Origin: Stramenopiles sp. TOSAG23-2
Taxonomy: Eukaryota; Sar
Assembly (NCBI GenBank): GCA_900128395.1
Contig: LT649426.1
Span: 1 to 26,875 of the forward strand
Direction: 5' to 3'
DNA length: 26,875 nt
The translations under genes and the position numbers were made by a program. This document shows, one piece after another, positions 10,576-18,895 of this stretch. Below the pieces are notes generated by a model that saw nothing but the letters and a program-made list of their open reading frames with translations, searched no databases and was not told the origin of the DNA. Position 1 is the first letter of the stretch. Each line of letters opens with the position of its first letter.

Positions 10576-11488
10576 TAATAATAATAATAATAATAATGAT
10601 AATATTACAAGTACTAATAATTTTGGCTTGACGGCATATATAATATTATTTATAACATGTAGTTGGTTTGCGTCATTTGCTCATACACTAATTTTAACCT
10701 TTGCGTATTCACCACTATTTCCAGAGACTCTGCCGTTTGATAGAGACGTTCCTTTAGAAATCATTGGACCAGTATTAGGATACATGTATGCCATCTATTT
10801 CATTGGTACTTCTTATGGAAAAGTGATGGATACTAATAGTTTTTTCAAAATATTAATATATATTTCCATTGGACAAACATTGCATTTTACATTATTTTGG
10901 TTTGAAGATGTTTTTGTAGATAAATACAAACCGAATGCATTGCTACAGGGAATATACGCTGTAATCAATGGTTCAAGTTTTCTACCGTCTTTATGTTGTT
11001 ATTTTGCAAATACACATTTAAAAAATGATGAAAGTTTTAAACCAAAAGATTCATGCTTGCAAAATTGTTTAAGTGGGTGCTGTGTTTGGTGTGGTCGTTG
11101 TTGCTTACTTTTTGTAATTATGCCGTTGGTTATGGGTGTATTATTTGGTGAGAACAATGGAAGTGCACGTTTTAACTTTGATTTCGGTGGAGATGATTTT
11201 GGAGGTTTTGGCGGAAGTGATGGTGGTTCTTCCTCGTATGATTACAATAGTGGTAGAATGACCCGTTCGAGAGCATTACGTTCATTGAATTTAGGATCTG
11301 GTGCATCTTTACGCGATATTAAATCTTCATATCGTAACTTGGCAAAGTTATATCATCCAGATAAATGTGGTCGAGGTGATGATGGTATGTCTGCGAAAAT
11401 GTGTGAAAAGAAATTTATACAAGTAAAAGAAGGATATGAATATTTGTCAGGTAAAAATAGAAAAGAAAGACGAGGATTTAGATTGTGA
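10568..11488 (+). CDS. Multi-pass membrane protein with C-terminal J domain (body of the split gene)
   Basis: The frame is open from 10517 but has no ATG until well past the first membrane span, so its natural start is probably the ATG at 10390 in another frame (see the split). Counting from 10568: an Asn run at 2-10; hydrophobic spans at about 21-46, 64-83, 92-112, 124-147 and 170-194, the last preceded by a Cys-rich patch; a Gly/Phe/Asp-rich linker at 200-228; and a J domain at about 236-295 with the HPD motif at 263-265 that stimulates Hsp70 ATPase. A membrane-anchored J protein recruits an Hsp70 to a membrane surface, but the organelle cannot be told. The spans do not match an anchor family I recognise. 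The 3' end overlaps the convergent kinesin coding sequence by 11 bases. Confidence 0.85.
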   Translation: MNNNNNNNNNDNITSTNNFGLTAYIILFITCSWFASFAHTLILTFAYSPLFPETLPFDRDVPLEIIGPVLGYMYAIYFIGTSYGKVMDTNSFFKILIYISIGQTLHFTLFWFEDVFVDKYKPNALLQGIYAVINGSSFLPSLCCYFANTHLKNDESFKPKDSCLQNCLSGCCVWCGRCCLLFVIMPLVMGVLFGENNGSARFNFDFGGDDFGGFGGSDGGSSSYDYNSGRMTRSRALRSLNLGSGASLRDIKSSYRNLAKLYHPDKCGRGDDGMSAKMCEKKFIQVKEGYEYLSGKNRKERRGFRL

Positions 11489-14400
11489 TTTTTTCAAAAT
11501 CATCATCATCGTAATTATCATCCCCATCATCATTATTTACACCACCATATTGTAAATGTCGTACTGCATTTATTCCTGAGCCACCAACAATCGTTTCATC
11601 AGCAATTTCACTAATTCCAGTAAATTCACTATTAGCCTTTTTCTTTTTTGCCTCTTCCCTTTGCTCCTTTGCTATTTTTTCGTCAAGTTTTCGTTCTTCA
11701 ATTTCCATTAATTCAGCTTCAGCTTCTACAGCTCTATTTTCCCATTTATCTACATCAGCCCTTGCTTTATCCAATTGGCTTTCAAGGCTGTTAATAGCAT
11801 CGTCGGATTTTTTCATATGTTCTGCTAATGTATTCATATGATTTACAGCAGCTTCCTCTGCTTGTCTTAATTTAACACTTTGTTCATCGTATTTAATGGT
11901 CAAATCATTTTGTTTCGTTTTCAAATCAGTGATTTCTTTCTCCATAATTGTTATCTGTTCCAAATCACCTTCTGCCTTTGCAGCGCGTTCTTCCAATTTA
12001 ATAGCTTCCGCTTTCGCTGTTTTCAGTTCCTCGTGTAATGCTGCAATTTCCTCATCCATTTTATTTTTGTCCGATGAACCAATGTTTCCATTACCTTCCC
12101 CTTCTTCTTTTTCTTCTTTATTACTACCTTCTAATGGGGCAGTATTTGTTGGCTTTCGATCCAATTCAATTTTTGCACTTGCCAAATCAGCTTCTGCTCG
12201 CAATGCACGAGCTAAAAGAATTTCATTTTGGTCTTTGTAATTACTTGCTTTTTCTTCAAGATCATAAATTTGGTCAACTTTATCATTCAAACGGTCGCTT
12301 AAATCTACATACCCCGCTTGTGTATCTTCCAAATCTTGTAATCTAGTTTGCAATTCCATGTAATATTCCTCCTCTTTGCGCCTCGCTGCATCTCTTTCTT
12401 CCGTCAAGACCGTGACAGTCTCCGCATTTTCATCTTCCATATCAGTTAAACGTTGTGTTAAAAGTTCAACCTCTTTTTTCAATTTTTCAGAATTAGATTC
12501 TGTTGATGAAGCATTTTTCAACTGTGCTTCTAACTTATCACAACGGCTGACTAAGATTTTTTTCTCAGCCTGTAAAGATAAAACGGTCGTTTGAAGTTCA
12601 ACAGATTCTTGTTGTTTTGCAAGAGTAGATTCCGATTCATCTGCCATGGATTTAATTCTGTCTTTCAAATTAATAACTTCAGCCATTGCTTTTGCTTTCG
12701 CAGCATCTGCATTTCCTCGCTCGCGAGATGCCTCTTCAAGTTTTACTTTGAACACCTCTATCGCTTCCTCTCTTTTCTTATTTTCCTCCGAAACCGCAAC
12801 ATGCTCCTCTTGCAAACGTTTGAAATTTTGCTCAGATGCCATTGTTTTTTGCTCCCAATCTTGGCATTGTGATTTGGCGGCTGATAATGCAATTTGGCTT
12901 TTACTTAATTCCTCTTCCAATCGATCTCGAGTTTCCTCTAGTTTTTCAACATCCTTCTCCACACGCTCCGCATCGAGTCTAGCAGCTTCTAATTTACCTT
13001 TAGCAGCTGCAAGATCACCTTGCATTTTTTCAATTGCTTGTTGTTCCTCTCCTGAGGTTTCTAATTGTGCTTTAAGTGATGCATTTAATGATTCTAGCTC
13101 AATTTGGTGTTCTTTTAAAACTAGCGTATTTTTCTCGTTTTCAACCCTTTGCTCCTCACTTTTTTTCATACTTTCTTGCAACTCCTTAATTTTATATTCA
13201 CCTTCCGAAACAGATTGCTTTAAAGCTTCACTTTCACTTTCCACGCGAGATATTTCCCTTTGCATATCTTCCCCCTTTTGTCTCCATTCTGACTCCGATG
13301 TTTGCAATTTCGCTTTCTCCGCAGCTAACGATTTCAAATTATTTGTTAACTCTTCGATTGCTTCATCTTTCGCTTGTAAATCTCGTTGTAAAGTTGAATG
13401 TGCACTTTCCAATTCAAGAAGCTTTGCTTCATTTGAAGCTTTTGATGCTTTAGAATCTTCATGCATTTTTTTGATACGCCGAGATAATGAACCCTGCAAC
13501 AAATTAAATGCATTAAGGTATCCATCAAAAGTTCTTTCATTTTTTTCTTCATTTTGCTCTGCCTTTGCGCCTGGTGGCAACGGCACAGGCGGTTCAACAG
13601 TAGTTGCAGATTCATTTAACTTTATTGATAAATCATTATCATCCTCTTGCCAATATTTTCCTTCTAACCGTAGTGTTCTCGCTAGTTGTGCAGCAGGTTG
13701 GCCTATTTTTGTCATGTTGGAAGTCTCCCGTTTAAAATGCTGTAATGTTTTGGACGATAACCAGATGTTTCTCATCATTTTCAACGCACGCTGAATAACA
13801 TCTCCTTGTTCTTTTGGCAAACCATTGTATTGATCTGCCTCGTTTGGGTCATTCCCATCGCCATTTTTTCGTGCTTTTGCTAATTTTTGTTGTACCTCAT
13901 GTCCTTTTGGTTTGTCTCCATTTAAAGTACGTTCCACTAAAGAATCAAAATTCAATTTTTCATCCGTCGCTACTTTTGCTAAATGTTGCAACATTCGATT
14001 CGTTTTTTCACTTTCACTACCAGCAACAACGTGTGATGGAACACAATCAACTGGTCTTCCTAATCCCAATCCGATGCAAATGATTAAACGATCCAAGTAT
14101 TGTACTTTCACTTCTCTAGAACGTTGTTTCTGTCCTTCCTTTGGTTCAAGTCCTACAAACAATCCTTTACCAAACCCAGTTGTTTTTGTCACAGCACTGA
14201 TTAAATCATCCAAATATCGAAATGGTGGACGTGTTAATAATTTAGTACTTAAAGGAGGTTTAGGACCAGGCACAATATCTTTCAATAATTCTCGTGTTTG
14301 CGCAACTTCGTCTTCAATAGTACCAAATGGCAATTCAGAATTTTGCGATGAGACAGATGGTGAAGGACTTGGTGTAGAATTTCCATTTACAGTTTTGCCA

Positions 14401-16256
14401 TCATTTTTTGTTGGACTACGAGGTGGCGGGCCAAGTTTCATTTGCATTGCACGCGCTACACGCTTAGCAGTGGATAAAACTTTTTCCATCACAGCACTCC
14501 ATTTTTTAGTTTCCCCAGATAATGTTAATAATTTTGATTGGGCTTGATCTACAATAGCTTTAACTCTCGATGCTGGTGGTGTACCTCCAGGCGAGGAACC
14601 TGGCACAATATGCTGTTGATCTTGTCCATTCAAAGCATTTAAATCCGCTTCAAATGCATTTTTATATACTAATAGAAGTGTTTTTTGATCTTTTGCTTCT
14701 GCCTCAGCACGACGTGCTTCTGCAACCATCGATAACCATACATCCAATTCATCCACTTTGATCGAATTTTTTTTCTTTGCCCCATCCTCCTGATTATTAG
14801 TATTATTATTGCCATCGTTACCAGGTGAGGAAATTCCTCCACTGCGCATTATAATGCGTTTTAACTCGCGTAACATACCTTCAATATCACCTTTTTCTTC
14901 CATTAATGCCCAACGTTTTTGTTTCTCCAACTCAAATTGACGTTGTAATTGTTTTTGCTCCTCCCTGTTCTTTGCTAATAATAACTGTCGTTCTTTCTCA
15001 TACTTTTTCGATTTACTCGATTTATCTTCCCAATTTTGATTCATATGACTTTTTAACTCTTGTAATTGTGCTTCATATTCTGCTTTCATTTTCATTTTTT
15101 CTTGATCTGCCAATCCACCACCTACATTCACAGGTTGAGTCGCCATTTGTTGTAATTTTTGCTTTAAAAGCGTAACTTCATCTTTTAATGCATCAATTTG
15201 CGTCATTTCTTCATTCTTAGTAGCTTCCACTTTGATCATTTTTGCACGATTTGCATAATTTAATGTAGACAATGATTCCTCCAAATTATCAAGTGCTGGA
15301 GAGGTTGTTGCAAGCATACTACATAATGAATTACCTCCAAGTGAATTTTGCAATACACGTGTCAATTTACTATTTCTGTACGGTATAAAGATTTTCTTCT
15401 TTCCCCCATGGTTTGCATTTTCAGCTAATGCATTGATAACATTACCTAAACTCATCAAACTTTTGTTAATATTTGCCCCTTCTTTTAAACGTGCTCCAGT
15501 AGCCTCTGTTTTCGATGCACGCTCTGAACCGGCTAAATCTACTAAATTCAATGCAGCAAATACTACTCGTTGTGGATTTGCAACATCTTTTTGTTGAATT
15601 TTTAAAATGAAAATACTATGTGAGCGTGAACTACGTGCATTCATTTTAGTAGCAGATGCAGTTCGCATTTTATTACCTTGATCCAATAATTCTTCAACTT
15701 TTTCCCAACTTTCAACAACAATGGTTCGTAAACCTTTCACGTAAATCCCTAGCGCTTTACTTTCTTTAATTTGTAAGCTATTTTCCTTACTTTTTGTACC
15801 AGCTTTACGCGTTGGGTCTAATAAATCATATATGATTTCATTATAAATTTCAAAATAAGAAGCCTCTACTAAAAATTGTTTTTCCTTCTTCTCTGTCTCC
15901 TCTTTAATCCGTTGAAATAATTTCCTATTTAAACGTGGAATGATACCTTCTTGCTCTGGTATACCAGTCATCGACCATGTTTTACCAGAACCAGTTTGTC
16001 CATATGCAAAAATTGTACCGTTGAAACCACTTAAAGCGGCATCCAATATCGGTACGCCTAAATCATTAAATACTAACTCCTGCTCTGTATTTTCACCATA
16101 TACATAGTCAAAACCAAATTGATGAGCGTTACCATCTGCACCTTCCAAACGTATATTTTTTTTATCAACTATTTTCACACATCCTGGACTATTCATATTT
16201 TTCTCACGCTTATTAAATGGGCGACATCGTATCGCAACGGTGACATTATCCGGCAT
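11478..16256 (-). CDS. Kinesin with an internal IFT54-type CH-like domain and long coiled coil
   Basis: 1592 residues from an ATG with A at -3. The motor domain is at the N-terminus (about 3-345): P-loop GQTGSGKT at 86-93, switch I NARSSRSH at 206-213, switch II DLAGSE at 240-245, and the neck-proximal LSTLNYANRAKMIK. A first coiled coil follows (350-470), then a helical segment (500-600) and a Ser/Pro-rich linker. Residues about 651-785 match the N-terminal calponin-homology-like domain of IFT54/TRAF3IP1 (MIP-T3): KPPLSTKLLTRPPFRYLDDL, TGFGKGLF and the late VAGSESEKTNRMLQ. Residues about 920-1560 are almost unbroken coiled coil, ending in an acidic tail. No FHA or PH domain is seen, so it is not a typical kinesin-3; the opening RCRPFNKREKNMN resembles kinesin-2, but I do not fix the class. 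All catalytic motifs are intact. The expected role is plus-end microtubule transport, perhaps linked to cilia. Confidence 0.96.
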   Translation of the reverse strand: MPDNVTVAIRCRPFNKREKNMNSPGCVKIVDKKNIRLEGADGNAHQFGFDYVYGENTEQELVFNDLGVPILDAALSGFNGTIFAYGQTGSGKTWSMTGIPEQEGIIPRLNRKLFQRIKEETEKKEKQFLVEASYFEIYNEIIYDLLDPTRKAGTKSKENSLQIKESKALGIYVKGLRTIVVESWEKVEELLDQGNKMRTASATKMNARSSRSHSIFILKIQQKDVANPQRVVFAALNLVDLAGSERASKTEATGARLKEGANINKSLMSLGNVINALAENANHGGKKKIFIPYRNSKLTRVLQNSLGGNSLCSMLATTSPALDNLEESLSTLNYANRAKMIKVEATKNEEMTQIDALKDEVTLLKQKLQQMATQPVNVGGGLADQEKMKMKAEYEAQLQELKSHMNQNWEDKSSKSKKYEKERQLLLAKNREEQKQLQRQFELEKQKRWALMEEKGDIEGMLRELKRIIMRSGGISSPGNDGNNNTNNQEDGAKKKNSIKVDELDVWLSMVAEARRAEAEAKDQKTLLLVYKNAFEADLNALNGQDQQHIVPGSSPGGTPPASRVKAIVDQAQSKLLTLSGETKKWSAVMEKVLSTAKRVARAMQMKLGPPPRSPTKNDGKTVNGNSTPSPSPSVSSQNSELPFGTIEDEVAQTRELLKDIVPGPKPPLSTKLLTRPPFRYLDDLISAVTKTTGFGKGLFVGLEPKEGQKQRSREVKVQYLDRLIICIGLGLGRPVDCVPSHVVAGSESEKTNRMLQHLAKVATDEKLNFDSLVERTLNGDKPKGHEVQQKLAKARKNGDGNDPNEADQYNGLPKEQGDVIQRALKMMRNIWLSSKTLQHFKRETSNMTKIGQPAAQLARTLRLEGKYWQEDDNDLSIKLNESATTVEPPVPLPPGAKAEQNEEKNERTFDGYLNAFNLLQGSLSRRIKKMHEDSKASKASNEAKLLELESAHSTLQRDLQAKDEAIEELTNNLKSLAAEKAKLQTSESEWRQKGEDMQREISRVESESEALKQSVSEGEYKIKELQESMKKSEEQRVENEKNTLVLKEHQIELESLNASLKAQLETSGEEQQAIEKMQGDLAAAKGKLEAARLDAERVEKDVEKLEETRDRLEEELSKSQIALSAAKSQCQDWEQKTMASEQNFKRLQEEHVAVSEENKKREEAIEVFKVKLEEASRERGNADAAKAKAMAEVINLKDRIKSMADESESTLAKQQESVELQTTVLSLQAEKKILVSRCDKLEAQLKNASSTESNSEKLKKEVELLTQRLTDMEDENAETVTVLTEERDAARRKEEEYYMELQTRLQDLEDTQAGYVDLSDRLNDKVDQIYDLEEKASNYKDQNEILLARALRAEADLASAKIELDRKPTNTAPLEGSNKEEKEEGEGNGNIGSSDKNKMDEEIAALHEELKTAKAEAIKLEERAAKAEGDLEQITIMEKEITDLKTKQNDLTIKYDEQSVKLRQAEEAAVNHMNTLAEHMKKSDDAINSLESQLDKARADVDKWENRAVEAEAELMEIEERKLDEKIAKEQREEAKKKKANSEFTGISEIADETIVGGSGINAVRHLQYGGVNNDDGDDNYDDDDFEKITI
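13902..14309 (-). other. IFT54/TRAF3IP1 (MIP-T3) N-terminal CH-like domain inside the kinesin
   Basis: This segment encodes kinesin residues about 650-785. It keeps the order of conserved blocks of the IFT54 N-terminus: a short helix (TRELLKDIV), the PPL-KLL-PPFRYL block, TGF-KGL, a hydrophobic helix with a conserved Leu after a basic stretch, and VAG-E-EKTN-LLQ-like residues. In IFT54 this fold binds tubulin. It is in frame with both motor and stalk and has no stop, so it is part of one protein. Confidence 0.85.
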
Positions 16257-16828
16257 CTTATTTTAATATTTTCTTTTTTTTCTTTGTAAATATATATATA
16301 TATATATATATTCTATTTTTGAATGCATATATGTCTGTGTACTCTTCTTCTTCATTTCTTTCTATTTATTGTTTTTTATGAATTTTTATTGTAATTGTGT
16401 AAATATTTTTCAAAATAATTATAACGTTTTCCCGAACGAAGAAAGAAGCTAGAAAGCCCTACTATTCTGTAGTCTATAAGCAGGAAACCCCGCTATATAT
16501 GCTATAATATTCCCATATACAGTATGTGGCAGCGAAAGCCCATCCTCATGCTGTTATATAATACCTGCTCTGTCCCTCTGTATAATTAGCACTACTTAGG
16601 CCTGGATATTGATGCCTCTTCGAATTGTTCCATGGTATAGTAGCAGTATATATAGTAGAGACAATTATTATTTGATGCATCATTTTTTTATTATAGATTT
16701 TTGATATAGAAAAAATAAATACAAAAGATAAATAATAGAAAGAATTCATCCTCCTGTATCCTAGATATATATACAGTATATAAATACATCAACAATAGCA
16801 GCAACAGAAAAAAGACAATATTAATATT
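16257..16828. promoter_or_regulatory. Divergent upstream region of kinesin and microprotein/SAYSD1 genes
   Basis: A 572-base region between divergent genes. It holds a perfect (TA)10 run 35-54 bases upstream of the kinesin ATG, pyrimidine-rich patches on the kinesin side, a stretch of mixed composition (about 16430-16620), and an A-rich leader before the ATG at 16829. I see no other gene, tRNA or clear hairpin. Both promoters should lie here, but no individual element can be assigned. Confidence 0.5.
16291..16310. repeat. (TA)10 microsatellite upstream of the kinesin start
   Basis: Ten uninterrupted TA units lie 35 bases before the kinesin ATG, possibly within its leader or acting as a TATA-like core promoter. 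Position is the only evidence for a promoter role. Confidence 0.9.
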
Positions 16829-16975
16829 ATGCCACAAGAGCAAGAATACAATTATATAGTGGATAAAAAGCTTGGTGTAGCTTTGGTTGGTTTGGTTCTT
16901 GGATTAGTTGGTATTATTGCATTATTAGTCGGACAATATTCTACACCAGCAGTCCCATCAAAAAAGAAAGAATAA
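16829..16975 (+). CDS. 48-residue single-span membrane microprotein
   Basis: An ATG with A at -3 opens 48 codons: a hydrophilic start (MPQEQEYNYIVDKK), one hydrophobic span at about 15-35 rich in Gly, Leu and Val (LGVALVGLVLGLVGIIALLV), and a short basic tail ending KKKE. The layout, a charged start followed by a clean span and lysine tail, looks like a real small membrane protein and not a random frame. It does not match OST4, RAMP4/SERP1 or other short ER proteins I can recall. Its stop is 10 bases before the SAYSvFN gene, so one mRNA probably carries both. Alternatively it is an upstream ORF, or the true N-terminus of the next protein separated by a one-base error in an A6 run (16960-16965). 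Function unknown. Confidence 0.65.
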   Translation: MPQEQEYNYIVDKKLGVALVGLVLGLVGIIALLVGQYSTPAVPSKKKE

Positions 16976-16985
16976 AAAAAAAAAG

Positions 16986-17564
16986 ATGATGGAGTCGATT
17001 AAAAAAGCATTGATTCCATTTATTCCACCTCCAATGAGAGGATTAACTTGCAATTCTGTGTTTATATTATTTGAAGCTATTGTTAAAGCTTTAAAGTTTC
17101 TGTTTCAACAATTCTTTTTTGTACATAGAGTTAAATTTATATACTTCATAGTCTGGTTAGTTGTATGGTTAATTGCAATCCATCGTTATGATTTTGGTGC
17201 GTTATATTTTATGATATCTACATTAATATTTATGCTATATAATTTAGGATCAAGGAAAGATGGAACTTTATCGGCATATTCTGTATTCAATCCTAGAGGC
17301 GTTCGGTTATTAGGGCAATTAGATGCATCAAATTTTGAAAATGAAATTAGACATCGTAATAATAATTTTGATGATGATGATGATAATGATGTAAATGATT
17401 TTATGATGATGAATGATGACAACAACAATAATAATAATCGTGATGGTGCAACAAAAAGAATTAAACGTGGTAATAGTAAAAAAGCACGAAGAGCAGAAGC
17501 AAAACGTAAGAAAAAAATGATGATGACACAAAAAAATACTAATAATAATAGTGATAATGAGTAA
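16986..17564 (+). CDS. SAYSD1: SAYSvFN-domain protein (SAYSD1 family)
   Basis: 192 residues from an ATG in good context. An N-terminal amphipathic/hydrophobic part (20-46) precedes a strong membrane region at about 50-86, then the signature SAYSVFNPRG at 96-105 and L-GQLDASNFENEIR at 109-122, which define the SAYSvFN family. Human SAYSD1 is an ER translocon-associated protein reported to recognise UFMylated stalled ribosomes and help clear arrested translocation products. This copy has an added tail of about 70 residues: an Asp/Asn-rich run (125-151), then a highly basic stretch (156-177) that could contact rRNA, by inference. The family call is firm; the UFMylation role is carried over from the animal protein. 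Confidence 0.9.
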   Translation: MMESIKKALIPFIPPPMRGLTCNSVFILFEAIVKALKFLFQQFFFVHRVKFIYFIVWLVVWLIAIHRYDFGALYFMISTLIFMLYNLGSRKDGTLSAYSVFNPRGVRLLGQLDASNFENEIRHRNNNFDDDDDNDVNDFMMMNDDNNNNNNRDGATKRIKRGNSKKARRAEAKRKKKMMMTQKNTNNNSDNE

Positions 17565-17679
17565 AAAATATAAAATATATATTATGTGACGTAATTTAAA
17601 AATGTTTTTTTAACATGTTCAGTAATATACGCTATGTTCCGTAGTAAATTTTTTTAATCAAAATCTTATACATTCAATG

Positions 17680-18579
17680 TTACAATTTACATTTCTTCAA
17701 GATATTAGCAGCTGCACCTTTATCAATAAACCAATGGACATCATTACTTTCTTTTTGTACAATACTTGAAGGTAATAAAGGACTACCATCTGTACCAACA
17801 GCACTTTCGTATTGAACAACATTATTCTCTTTCTCATACGATAAATTAAGAGTTGCGTGTAACAAAACCATTTCAATTGTCTCTGCTTTACCATCACCAG
17901 CTGCAACAAATGCAATTTGATTGGCTAAACGTATAGTTGGTAATGTCAATGTAATTCTTTTAGGTGGTGGTTTTGGTGAATCAACAATCGATGCAACCCA
18001 TTTTTTATTTTCATTTAATAAAGGATGACCTGGAAACAATGATGCCGTATGACCATCTGGTCCCATACCTAACAATATCAAATCAAATACAGGTTTATCA
18101 CTTCCAGTCGCTTTTAACAACGCTGCTTCGTATTGAGCAGCACATTCATCTGGAGATAAATTTGCATCTACTGTGTAAATTTGATCTCTTGGTATATTTA
18201 CCTTTGAAAATAGATTTTCATTACAACCTAAAAAATTACTATCTTCATGGTCCAAAGGCACAATACGTTCGTCAGCGAAAAATACGTGCCATTTTGAAAA
18301 TTCAACACTTTTATTATCCACAATACCAGAGGCCAGTAATTTCGGTAATGATCCCCCGGATATTGCTACGACAAAGCGTCCATGTTTTGCAATAGCCTTT
18401 GCAGATGCTTCGGCTACAAATGCACCAGATAATGCACCAACATTATCTTTTGTATCAGCAACGTGAACTTGTACCATATTAATATGAATTAAATGATGAT
18501 AATGAAAGAAATATGCAATAAATAATGGTAGTACAACGATTAAAAAATTAAATACAGGCGACGATATATCTGTTACCAT
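17680..18579 (-). CDS. PGLS: 6-phosphogluconolactonase with N-terminal membrane segment
   Basis: 299 residues; catalyses hydrolysis of 6-phosphoglucono-lactone in the oxidative pentose phosphate pathway. Family motifs are all present: AISGGSLPKLL near 73-83, FFADERIVPLDHEDSNFLG, and LLGMGPDGHTASLFPGHP. The core starts at Met35 (codon 18475-18477, MVQVHVADTKDN), which alone gives the usual cytosolic length of about 265 residues. The preceding 34 residues hold a hydrophobic span (10-27, FNFLIVVLPLFIAYFF) that looks like a signal anchor or the first half of a secretory/plastid leader. The outer ATG has T at -3, while Met35 has A at -3 and G at +4, so leaky scanning could make both forms. Convergent with the SAYSvFN gene (115 bases between stops), divergent from the MYND gene. 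Confidence 0.95.
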   Translation of the reverse strand: MVTDISSPVFNFLIVVLPLFIAYFFHYHHLIHINMVQVHVADTKDNVGALSGAFVAEASAKAIAKHGRFVVAISGGSLPKLLASGIVDNKSVEFSKWHVFFADERIVPLDHEDSNFLGCNENLFSKVNIPRDQIYTVDANLSPDECAAQYEAALLKATGSDKPVFDLILLGMGPDGHTASLFPGHPLLNENKKWVASIVDSPKPPPKRITLTLPTIRLANQIAFVAAGDGKAETIEMVLLHATLNLSYEKENNVVQYESAVGTDGSPLLPSSIVQKESNDVHWFIDKGAAANILKKCKL

Positions 18580-18730
18580 CTACTATCTTATGCTTACAAT
18601 AAGTATAACTATATAACTATATATCTATATGTATATGTTCTTCTGCCTTTTCTTTCTCTGATTTCTATCTTCTATTCAATTTATATATAATTACATAAAA
18701 AATATCTTTTCGGTCTTCTCTTCTTGCTTT

Positions 18731-18822
18731 AGCCAGCCGGGGCCCCAGCCGGCCATGGTTAGCTCAAGGGGGAGCTAGCCAGCTAGCTGGTTTAGGTTAG
18801 CCTGGTTAGCTGGTTAGCCAAA
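18731..18822. promoter_or_regulatory. GC-rich island of AGCCAGCC / GGTTAGC repeats
   Basis: About 90 bases of GC-rich sequence in otherwise AT-rich surroundings. It starts AGCCAGCCGGGG, holds the 8-bp palindrome GGGGCCCC at 18739-18746, and continues with repeated TAGCCAGC, TAGCTGG and GGTTAGC units on alternating strands. It lies 152-243 bases upstream of the lactonase start. The 11-mer AGCCAGCCGGG recurs at 22681-22691 upstream of another gene, which suggests a shared upstream element. Confidence 0.55.
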
Positions 18823-18895
18823 GTTAGATTTTTTTTGCGGTTGGCACGTTGCGAGGTTGCGATTACCTGGAATAATTACCACAGTAGTTCAATAG

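Noticed and set aside
12646-13794. Long open frame (382 codons) on the plus strand
   Set aside because: It is antisense to the kinesin coiled coil. The Ser/Cys/Phe-rich, repetitive product is what the complement of Glu/Lys/Ala codons gives, and the kinesin frame is clearly the coding one.
13912-14547. Open frame of 211 codons on the plus strand
   Set aside because: Antisense to the IFT54-like part of the kinesin, whose conserved motifs are on the minus strand.
11478-16256. Calling the kinesin a kinesin-3 (KIF1/UNC-104)
   Set aside because: No FHA or PH domain is present and the motor motifs are general; kinesin-2 is at least as likely.
16400-16700. Possible tRNA or snRNA in the mixed-composition stretch upstream of the microprotein
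   Set aside because: No TTCRANY loop with pairing stems and no Sm-site-plus-hairpin arrangement could be found.
16829-16975. The microprotein as OST4, RAMP4/SERP1 or a photosystem small subunit
   Set aside because: The size fits, but the residues around the span do not match what I recall of these families, so no name is given.
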